A stretch of DNA of 31,073 nucleotides from a virus. The DNA lies in IMG/VR virus record IMGVR_UViG_3300042465_006312, positions 1 to 31,073 of that record; one strand, given 5' to 3'. The translations under genes were made by a program, and so were the position numbers. Every line of letters starts with the position of its first letter. Within the stretch, counting starts at the first letter, position 1. Positions 8,245-16,700 of this stretch are shown here, piece after piece. Under the pieces are notes generated by a model. It searched no databases and was not told the DNA's origin. It worked only from the letters and a program-made list of their open reading frames with translations.

Positions 8245-10260
8245 ATGGCTCTTAATCCAATAGATAAAAGCTGGTCTACAAATAAAAAGGATATAAAATA
8301 TACCAATAGAGATTTTAGTTCTTTAAGACAAGCATTAATAGAATTTACTAAAACATATTTTAGTAATACATACAATGATTTTAGTGAAGCTTCACCTGGT
8401 ATGATGTTCATTGAACAGGCTTCATATGTAGGGGATGTACTTTCGTATTATACCGATGCTCAATTAAAAGAATCATTTATTAACTTAGCGGGAAATAAAA
8501 ATAATATTTATCAATTAGCACAAAACTTAGGATATAAACCTAAAATTTCATCGCCGGCTGCAACTACATTAACATTGTATCAAACAGTAATCGCTAAAGA
8601 TGGTGAACCAGATGAGAGATATTATTTAAAAATAAATGAAGGAATGGTTGTAAATTCAAACGTATCAGCAGACGTACAATTTATAACAACCGATATAGTT
8701 GATTTTGCAGACCCACATAACCGAGATATTACAATATTTCAAACTGAAAATACTACTGGAAATGTGTTACTATATTTAGTAACCAAAACAGTAACGGCTA
8801 TAAGTGCAACTCGTTATACCCAAACATTTACTTTAGGTGAATTTAAACCAAATCCAATAGTAAACCTTACTAGTACGAATTTTATTAAAATAGAAAAAGT
8901 AGTAGATTCAAATTCAAATATTTACTATGAAGTTCCATATTTGGCACAAGAATTAATTTATATAAAATCACCTAATTCAGAATACGCAGAACCCACACTT
9001 TCACATAGTCCTTCGGCACCACAATATATTTTAAAACTTCAGAAAACCAATAGAAGATTTACAAGTAGATTAATAGATGAAAAAAACATTGAATTAAGGT
9101 TTGGAAGTGGGAATGCTTCTACACCGGATGAGTTACTAATACCAAATACAAAAAATGTTGGACTTGGATTAAGTAATTCAATTAATAGAATGGGTGAATC
9201 ATTTGATCCGTCAAACTTTTTAAAAACAAATACATATGGTATTGCACCTGCAAATACAACATTAACAGTTACGTATTTAGCCGGTGGTGGATTGGTATCA
9301 AATGTACCTAGTGGTGATTTAACACAATTAAGTTTTGTATCTTTTAATGAAGATATACTTTCAATTGCAGCTATAGATTTACCTACGTATCAACAAAGCA
9401 GAAACTCATTAGGTGTTGAAAATTTACAACCAGCAAGTGGTGGTAGAGGTAACGAAACATTAGAAGAAATTAGAGAAAATGCAATTGCAAACTTTGGTGC
9501 ACAAAATAGAGCAGTAACTAAAAAGGATTATGAAGTTAGAACATTGGCAATGGATCCTATGTTTGGTAGTATTGCAAAAGCATATGTAGAACAAGATGGT
9601 AACATTGATACTGGGGCGGCACAACAATTACTAAGAAATCCATCGGTTAAAAAAGATTTTATTGGGCTGGTTAAAAATTTACAAAAAGCTTCCGATAATG
9701 AAATTATAGAAGCCTTAGATGTATTTCTAAAAACAAAACAAACATTTGCAGTAGAAAGTAATCCATTCGCAATTAATTTGTATTTATTAGGATACGATAG
9801 TAATGGCAATCTAAGTATATTAAATTCTACAATTAAACAAAATCTAAAAACATATTTAGAAGAATTTAGATTAATGACAGATGCGGTTAATATAATAGAT
9901 GGGTATGTGATTAACATAGGTGTAAACTTTGATATAACTGTATTTTCTAATTATAATAAAAGAGAAGTTGTATTAAATTGTACACAAGCAATTGCCAATT
10001 ATTTCGATATTACAAAATGGAAAATGTCTCAACCAATTAATATAAGTGAATTAGAATTAGAAATTGCAAACGTAAGTGGGGTTTCATCTGTTCCAAAGGT
10101 TGAAATTTTAAATTTGGTAGATGCAAGTGGTACAACATATTCACAATACTCATATAACATACAAGAAGCAACTAGAAACAAAATTGTATATCCATCATTA
10201 GACCCTTCTATATTTGAATTAAAGTATCCGGGTAAAGATATTAAAGGGAGAGCATTATAA
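8245..10260 (+). CDS. gp6: Baseplate wedge protein, gp6 (baseplate J-like)
   Basis: At 671 residues it is close to T4 gp6 (about 660). N-terminal motifs (YTNRDFSSLRQALIEF, SEASPGMMFIEQASYVGD, YYTDAQLKESFI) are typical of gp6 and distant P2 gpJ. The core baseplate-J block is at ~398-445 (GGRGNETLEEIRENA, AQNRAVTKKDYEVRTLAMDP). Gp6 dimerises to form the inner wedge ring around the hub and moves in the sheath-contraction trigger. It lies immediately after gp25 and overlaps the next gene through TAATG. No truncation or frameshift is seen. Confidence 0.95.
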   Translation: MALNPIDKSWSTNKKDIKYTNRDFSSLRQALIEFTKTYFSNTYNDFSEASPGMMFIEQASYVGDVLSYYTDAQLKESFINLAGNKNNIYQLAQNLGYKPKISSPAATTLTLYQTVIAKDGEPDERYYLKINEGMVVNSNVSADVQFITTDIVDFADPHNRDITIFQTENTTGNVLLYLVTKTVTAISATRYTQTFTLGEFKPNPIVNLTSTNFIKIEKVVDSNSNIYYEVPYLAQELIYIKSPNSEYAEPTLSHSPSAPQYILKLQKTNRRFTSRLIDEKNIELRFGSGNASTPDELLIPNTKNVGLGLSNSINRMGESFDPSNFLKTNTYGIAPANTTLTVTYLAGGGLVSNVPSGDLTQLSFVSFNEDILSIAAIDLPTYQQSRNSLGVENLQPASGGRGNETLEEIRENAIANFGAQNRAVTKKDYEVRTLAMDPMFGSIAKAYVEQDGNIDTGAAQQLLRNPSVKKDFIGLVKNLQKASDNEIIEALDVFLKTKQTFAVESNPFAINLYLLGYDSNGNLSILNSTIKQNLKTYLEEFRLMTDAVNIIDGYVINIGVNFDITVFSNYNKREVVLNCTQAIANYFDITKWKMSQPINISELELEIANVSGVSSVPKVEILNLVDASGTTYSQYSYNIQEATRNKIVYPSLDPSIFELKYPGKDIKGRAL

Positions 10261-11345
10261 TGATATTATTTTATACAGCATCACAAGATGCAACTATATA
10301 CTTACAACAACCTTACCAAAATACCGGTATAGATGAAATGCTGGAATTATCAAAAGTATATTATGGTGAAACACCTGATATGAGTAGGGTACTAATTCAA
10401 TTTGAAAATATTGATATACCAAGTGGTTCATTTAGTGCATCATTACAATTGAAAATAACAAAGGCAGATGAAATTGCTTCGAGATTTAATATTGAAGCGT
10501 ATCCAATTTCTCAAAGTTGGGAAAATGGTACTGGTACTCGTTTTGATAATATTACTACCAATGGTACAACTTGGTATTATAGAAATGGTGATGATACATC
10601 TACTATTTGGAATAATACATATGTAGTAGGGCAAGGAGCTAGTTACAACCCCTTTACAACTGGTTCTCAGACTGGGCTTGGCGGTACATGGTTTACATCA
10701 TCGGTATCAACACAATCGTTCCAGTACACAATCGAGGATATAACTTTAGATGTTACTGATTTTGTTAAAAAATGGAATAGTGGTAGCATAGAAAATAATG
10801 GAATTATAATTAAGTTCCCAACTGATAAAGAAAATGATTTGGTAGATTATGGTAGTATTAAAATGTTTTCAAAAGAAACTAATACAATATATCAACCTAA
10901 ATTGGTTATTACTTATTTAGAGAATGATGCAGTTAGTGGTAGTTTAAGAACAATTACTGATTTTATTAATAGTAGTAGTTATGATGTATCGTATAGATGT
11001 TATTCACCCAATTTGAAAACATCATATAACGAAGGCCAAAAAGTAAGTATTAAAATTGATGCTAGAGAATTATATCCAATAAAACAATTTAATTCTACAT
11101 TCGCATATCAAGTTAAATACTACTTACCATCTACGGCGTATTATAGTGTAATTGATACTTTAACAAAAGAAACAATTATAGGATATTCAAACGCCAGTAA
11201 AGTGATAAAAGGACAATTTAATAACTTAGTAAACTTAAACTTTTCAAATTGGTCAGTTGGTAGAAATTATACATTATTAATTAAATCAATAGAATCTAAT
11301 AATGAAGAAATTTTCGAAATTGGTACATTTGATATTTACAAATAA
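10260..11345 (+). CDS. Baseplate-region protein with DNRLRE-type beta domain
   Basis: Residues ~8-222 follow the DNRLRE/disaggregatase-type beta-sandwich pattern: DATIYLQ near the start, SRVLIQFENIDIP, ASLQLKITKAD, IEAYPISQSWENGTGT, then the diagnostic LDVTDFVKKWNSGSIENNGI and KMFSKETNTIYQPKLVITY. Such domains normally occur in secreted carbohydrate-binding or adhesin proteins. The remaining ~140 residues (VSYRCYSPNLKTSYNEGQKV to FEIGTFDIYK) look all-beta and Ig-like. The gene overlaps gp6 and the next gene by TAATG, so it belongs to the baseplate operon in the place where T4 has gp7/gp8. It may be an exposed wedge decoration or a glycan-binding element. Domain call moderate; role inferred. 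Confidence 0.78.
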   Translation: MILFYTASQDATIYLQQPYQNTGIDEMLELSKVYYGETPDMSRVLIQFENIDIPSGSFSASLQLKITKADEIASRFNIEAYPISQSWENGTGTRFDNITTNGTTWYYRNGDDTSTIWNNTYVVGQGASYNPFTTGSQTGLGGTWFTSSVSTQSFQYTIEDITLDVTDFVKKWNSGSIENNGIIIKFPTDKENDLVDYGSIKMFSKETNTIYQPKLVITYLENDAVSGSLRTITDFINSSSYDVSYRCYSPNLKTSYNEGQKVSIKIDARELYPIKQFNSTFAYQVKYYLPSTAYYSVIDTLTKETIIGYSNASKVIKGQFNNLVNLNFSNWSVGRNYTLLIKSIESNNEEIFEIGTFDIYK

Positions 11346-12406
11346 TGGCATTAACTAAAAAATATATAGACCTAAGTAATAGCACAGAGGAAAGGATTAC
11401 TACTAAATTATATTTAGACCAATACAATAATAATGAATTGTCTAAATCGGTTAATTTACAAGTAACTGAACTTATAAAACCATTACCTGAAATACGATTG
11501 GATTTAGTACCAAAACCTGTGTATGATACAGAAGTATCTCATTCTCAACAATTAGAATTAGATATAACTAAATTAGAATTACAAATTGCAGATTTAACAG
11601 CAAGAGTACAAGCATTAACATCGGATAGTAGTTCTTTGTATATATCAAACGATAATTTAAGAGTTACTAATGCAAAATTAGAAAATACAGTTGCTTCCGT
11701 TCAACAAACAACACTAGATTTAAAATCTAATTTAACAACATCGCTAACTAAAGCTATAAATGAAGCAACTGAAAGAACTTCACTAGAAGCTGAAAACTCT
11801 GGATTGGTTGCACAAAAAACAGCATTGATTAAACAAATAGATACATTAAATAATTTACTAGCACAAGCAAATGCAAGTTTACAAGTGGCGGCACAACAAT
11901 TAAGTGCTAAGGCACAGGCAGTAGCCGGTGGTGGTATATCAACCGGTGAATTATCAACTATTGTATTTGATATTGGTGATATAACTAAAAAGAAAGTTGA
12001 AGGTAAGGATTTGGCAAATGATTATAACGGAGGAACGGCGGCGGCTGGTAAATTTGCAGCGGCCGGGGACCCTTGGAAAAATAGTTTTAGTGCATATTTT
12101 GATGTAGTTGCCGGTCCTAAAGATATAATGGTAACAGTTGAGCCAATTAGTGGCTATAAGCAAATTCCTTGGGATTTTGGATTTGTATTACCAATTAAAT
12201 TAAAGGCAAATGAAACAAAACGATTTACAACCGATAAAGCAAATCCAACGTGGGTAACAAATAATGGTGGAAATGATGGTGGAACTTTTTGGAGAAGATC
12301 TAGACCATCGGTTACCGATTGGAAATTCGCAATTAAAGTTTCTGATGTAGATCCTGATGGAAAAACTGAAAACAAGGATTTTTCAATGAGAACGCACAAA
12401 TACTAA
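11345..12406 (+). CDS. Baseplate-region coiled-coil protein
   Basis: Family not recognised. The N-terminal 60 residues are globular. Residues ~66-192 form a long heptad-rich coiled coil (LELDITKLELQIADLTARVQ, KTALIKQIDTLNNLLAQ) that becomes Ala/Gln-rich and ends in GGG. The C-terminal ~155 residues are beta-like with many Trp, Gly and Asp (DPWKNSFSAYFDVVAGPKDI, DGGTFWRRSRPSVTDWKFAI), possibly a lectin-like or Ig-like tip. Such an architecture suits a short fibre or trimeric spike attached to the baseplate. It lies between TAATG coupling upstream and a 3-nt gap downstream. The local region around 12025-12075 is unusually GC-rich for this genome because of Ala/Gly codons. Confidence 0.75.
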   Translation: MALTKKYIDLSNSTEERITTKLYLDQYNNNELSKSVNLQVTELIKPLPEIRLDLVPKPVYDTEVSHSQQLELDITKLELQIADLTARVQALTSDSSSLYISNDNLRVTNAKLENTVASVQQTTLDLKSNLTTSLTKAINEATERTSLEAENSGLVAQKTALIKQIDTLNNLLAQANASLQVAAQQLSAKAQAVAGGGISTGELSTIVFDIGDITKKKVEGKDLANDYNGGTAAAGKFAAAGDPWKNSFSAYFDVVAGPKDIMVTVEPISGYKQIPWDFGFVLPIKLKANETKRFTTDKANPTWVTNNGGNDGGTFWRRSRPSVTDWKFAIKVSDVDPDGKTENKDFSMRTHKY

Positions 12407-12409
12407 ACT

Positions 12410-13666
12410 ATGGCAATAAAAGATTTTAAAAATATTGAAAATATTAATCTTAATTTAGATTCAACTGCACAATTAGTTAGTTCTAAAGATTTGAATGTAT
12501 TTAAAACCGTAGCTAAAAACGTAACTGATTTTGGAATGTCAAAAAATGATGTTATAGAATTTAGATTATATGATTTAGCAAATAATTTATTACAACAAAC
12601 AAATGGAGTTACGGCTAGATACATACATAAAGATGATTTAACAAAATATCTTAAAAGTGATATAGATCCATTAACTCAAGAAAAAATATTTGATATTGAT
12701 GTTGAGAAGTTGGTGAATGATGCGGGGTATGGTAATGGTGAATTTAATGTAGTATTTAATTTTGTTAAAAACTATATTGGATTGGATGATAAAAAACAAA
12801 GAGTTTGGATACATGAAATTTCACCAAGTAGAACGGAGATTCGTATTCAACCATTAATAACTACGGATGTTGTTCAAAATAATAAAATAACAGCTAGATA
12901 CAATTCATTTATTGACAATGCATTAGAATTAAGAGAAAATTTAGATTTAATACAAAAACAAATAGATTCAATACAATTACAAATAAGTGATTTAATAGAT
13001 AACTATTTAATAAAAGAATATGGTAAAAATTGGTTAAATGTAGTTAAGCGTGATTTTAAGTTTGGAAACGATTCACAATATAAAGCATTTAAAGAAAAAA
13101 TATTTACAGATTTTAAAAAAAGTTTATATAACCAATTTGAAGGTAAAGAATATATTTTAGGTAATTCTAATTATGGACAATTGTCATCGCAACCAATTGA
13201 TTTAGATGAGTTTTATAATGTACAACAAGTAGGACAATTATTAACAAATAGATTAAGTGATTCTATTGATTACAATATGAAAAATATTACATTCGTAGAT
13301 TATCCACAAGATATAAAAGATGTAATAAACACCAAAGTAGATAATCAATTATTGCAATCATTAATAACAACTACGGTTACCGCTACTTCTAATCTAACAC
13401 AAAACGATAAATTAAAAGGATTAGATAAAACAATTACAATTACACCAAATACACCGATAAAAGATGATCGTTCTATAAAAGCAGGAGTTGAACCGGATAT
13501 ACAACCGGTTGAGAAACCTGTCCCTGATATAGTGAAACCTGTTAAGTCTGGTAATAATAGAACTAGACGTATTGGTGGGTTATTTGGACGTGGTACGTTT
13601 GCGGATGAAGTAAATATTTCAACTACACTAAACCGTGGGATTTTTGGTAAAATAAGACCAAAGTAA
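12410..13666 (+). CDS. Hypothetical baseplate/tail structural protein (418 aa)
   Basis: No named family is recognised. The N-terminal ~150 residues contain a beta-domain (DVIEFRLYDLANNLLQQTNG, then VWIHEISPSRTEIRIQPL) of a style I associate with virion proteins of environmental T4-like phages. Residues ~165-260 are helical and charged (LRENLDLIQKQIDSIQLQI). The C-terminal ~70 residues are Pro-rich and then basic and Gly-rich (VEKPVPDIVKPVKSGNNRTR, GGLFGRGTF), a likely extended anchoring tail. It lies 3 nt after the coiled-coil gene and is the last gene before the giant 13707 protein, so it is probably another wedge or connector component. Structural role is inferred from location and composition. 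Confidence 0.75.
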   Translation: MAIKDFKNIENINLNLDSTAQLVSSKDLNVFKTVAKNVTDFGMSKNDVIEFRLYDLANNLLQQTNGVTARYIHKDDLTKYLKSDIDPLTQEKIFDIDVEKLVNDAGYGNGEFNVVFNFVKNYIGLDDKKQRVWIHEISPSRTEIRIQPLITTDVVQNNKITARYNSFIDNALELRENLDLIQKQIDSIQLQISDLIDNYLIKEYGKNWLNVVKRDFKFGNDSQYKAFKEKIFTDFKKSLYNQFEGKEYILGNSNYGQLSSQPIDLDEFYNVQQVGQLLTNRLSDSIDYNMKNITFVDYPQDIKDVINTKVDNQLLQSLITTTVTATSNLTQNDKLKGLDKTITITPNTPIKDDRSIKAGVEPDIQPVEKPVPDIVKPVKSGNNRTRRIGGLFGRGTFADEVNISTTLNRGIFGKIRPK

Positions 13667-13694
13667 TATTAATAATATAAAAGTAATAATAGGA

Positions 13695-13702
13695 TATTTA
13701 TA
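13695..13702 (+). promoter_or_regulatory. TATTTATA motif upstream of the 1702-residue gene
   Basis: A perfect TATTTATA lies 4 nt before the ATG at 13707, in the 40-nt AT-only gap after 13666. It is so close that, as a -10-type element, it would give a leaderless or nearly leaderless mRNA. Role inferred from recurrence. Confidence 0.4.
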
Positions 13703-13706
13703 GATA

Positions 13707-16700
13707 ATGGCAATACGACACAATAGACAATATAGCAAGCCGGTGGATAACTGGGATTATTTATATAATCCAATGGGAGAGTTATTGAATGATGGTAGCC
13801 TTTCAGGTGGAGGTGCTTTCGGTGGTGGAGGAAATAGTGGTGGTGGATTTGGTGGTGATGTTGGAATGCCGGTGCCTGTACCTAAATCAACCACCGGGAG
13901 TGATATAAAATTAAACTTATCCAATATAAGTGAATTTAAAAATCAAATTACATTCAATATACAAAATAATGTATATCAAGAAGGTGCTACTGTTTTAATT
14001 GATTCAAATACAATTAACGATACACTTTTAATTAAACCAATTGTAAATGATAATTTTAAATCAAAAAATTATTCTGCATTAGTAAAGACCGTAATTCCAA
14101 AATATATTCGTACAAGTGAATGGGTAACTGATTATGGTGGTAATTTTGGATTTAATGCTGGTAGTTCTATGTTTGGTGGGATGGGTGGAAATTCAGGATT
14201 TGGGGGGATGGGGTATTATGATGGTTGGAATGGTGGTGGTATTAATACACGTTTAGTAGAAAAAACCGAAAGTGTAAATATTCCTGGTATTAAAATACAA
14301 CAATTTAATGGTGATAATGTTTATCAAGGTAGTACGGATTATGAATTACCATTGACCACCGATTTACAATTTGATTTAGATAAAGTTGCGGTAAAAGTAG
14401 TAACAAATACAATTACACAAGCTATTCAATTTATCTCAAATTACAAAAACGATATATTAAATAATGAAGTAAATATTAAAGTTACCTCAAGCGATGTACC
14501 AAATGGAGTAGTTAATACAAAAATACAAAATGAAGTAAGGTTTGCAAATTCCAATGGGGTAGCGGGTCCTGTTAAAATAGAACTTAGTGGATTTGATAAA
14601 TTTTTATTTAAAAGTATTAGATGGCAATATACTGACAAATTTAGTGAAAATTCTGATTTAAATTTAGGTGATTTCAATGTTGTAAATGATACGGTATTTA
14701 ATATTGATGCATCGGTTTTTAATAAAAACATTTTAATCTTAGTAGAAGTAGAACCAGATAATGCAGATTATCCAGTATTAAAATTAACTACTAATACAAT
14801 ACAACAAAGTATTTTAGAATCAATATATGCATCTACAACCGATTCTAAATTAATTACAATTGATTTTGATTTAAAAAATACAGATTTTGTTAAAGTAACT
14901 ACACCGTATAAACAATATAATGTAGCAGTAAGTGCGACAGGTTTACTTCGTACAAAAATAGATTTAGATTTAAAGAAAGATTTTTTAAATAATGAGGGTG
15001 CATTTAAAATAGCATTAGTTCCAAGTTCCAATTTATATGGCGATGGAAATGTGGAATATGTTATTGTTACCTTATCTAAAATATTTGATACACCGATAAT
15101 TGATAAAATTGATTATCCTACCGATGTATACATACCCTCATATACATTTGGTGATGTTAATTTTAAAGTAACATTTGAGTCCAATTTAGCAACTACTGTA
15201 TTAGTATATCATTCTAAAGAAGATGCTAATACTGCGTTAGGAAAGTTTTCTAATAAAGATTTTATTAGTTTAAACTATAAAGATTTAAAAAATAGAAAAA
15301 TAATTAATTCACCATTAGATTTATTAATTATTCCGTATAATGGAAATGTTAAAGGTGAAATAGAAAGAATTACTATTAATTTTGAAGATGAACAAATATA
15401 TGTTTCTACCCAAGATTTAAAAACTAGTTTGTTTGATGCAATTGCCGTTAATTTAAACTTATCATTAGGAAACGAACAAAAATATTTATCTCACTTAGCT
15501 TCATTTGATATTGATGACAAAGAAATATTAGTTTCTAATTGGGATATAGATTACAGTACATTTACCAAATTCAAAAAAGATAGTGTAGGTAATAGTATTC
15601 CAGATGGTGAAATAAGTAAAAGTATTGTATTAAAATTATATGAAGCATTACCTGTAAATATAAATAAGAACGATACATTATGGATATCTCGTTTAATGTC
15701 GTTACCTATTATCCAAAGAGTAGTAGTAACAAGTAAACCAGAAACAAACGCTTTACCATTAAGAGCACCAAACTTTAATATAGAAGTTGATTATGTAAAA
15801 GGTCAATCAACTATATACGAATCATACGATGATTTAATATTAAGTGGTAGTGAATCATCTCAGCAAATTGTAGATAAATTACTTTCAACTAATTTTGTAG
15901 AAACAAGTAGAATTAATATAGATTATTCTAATTTTTCTAAATTTGTAAAATATAGTAGTGTAGTTGAAAGATTAGCAAACTTTAAATACAAAAAAGAATT
16001 AGCAGAATACTATGAAGATAGAATTGGTTATTTAAACGAGCAAACCAAAAGTATTAATGTAATACAAGATATAACAAAGTATTCTGGAAAATTATCTACA
16101 TTAGTAAGTGGCTTTGATGGGTGGGAAACCAGTTTAGTATCTGGTAGTTTGGTATTTACCGCAGATAGTGCTTCTTATGAAACATTTCCAGGGGGTAGGT
16201 TTAATTTACTAAGTGGTTCATCTGCATTTTCAAATTATGGTTCAACCTATCTTACAAATCCAAATACAACACTTTCTAATTGGTATTTAGGAACAATGGA
16301 TTCTGCATCAGTTTATGATACTATGAATCTAAATGCACTTAAAAACAATATACCACAATTTATAAGTGAAGATGAAGATAACTCAGATTATTTGTTATTT
16401 TTAGATATGGTTGGTAATCATTTTGATATTATTTGGAGTTATATTAAAGGTATGACAGACCAACGTATGATTACCGAAAATAATTCATATGGTATTAATG
16501 ATGAATTGCTTTATAACTATTTAGAATCATTTAGTTGGAATGCTAAGAATTTAAATTCAAATAAAAACCTATGGGGGTATTTGTTTGGGCACGATGGTGA
16601 TGGTGGTAATATGTTAAATGATGCCGATGGGTATACTATTACTCCAGAACAATATACAAAAACAATTTGGAGAAGAATTGCAAATAACTTACCTTATTTA

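Noticed and set aside
9528-9917. Antisense open frame inside gp6, and similar ones inside the fibre genes and elsewhere
   Set aside because: They lie wholly within well-supported + strand genes, show no recognisable domain and no leader, and are expected by chance in AT-rich coding sequence.
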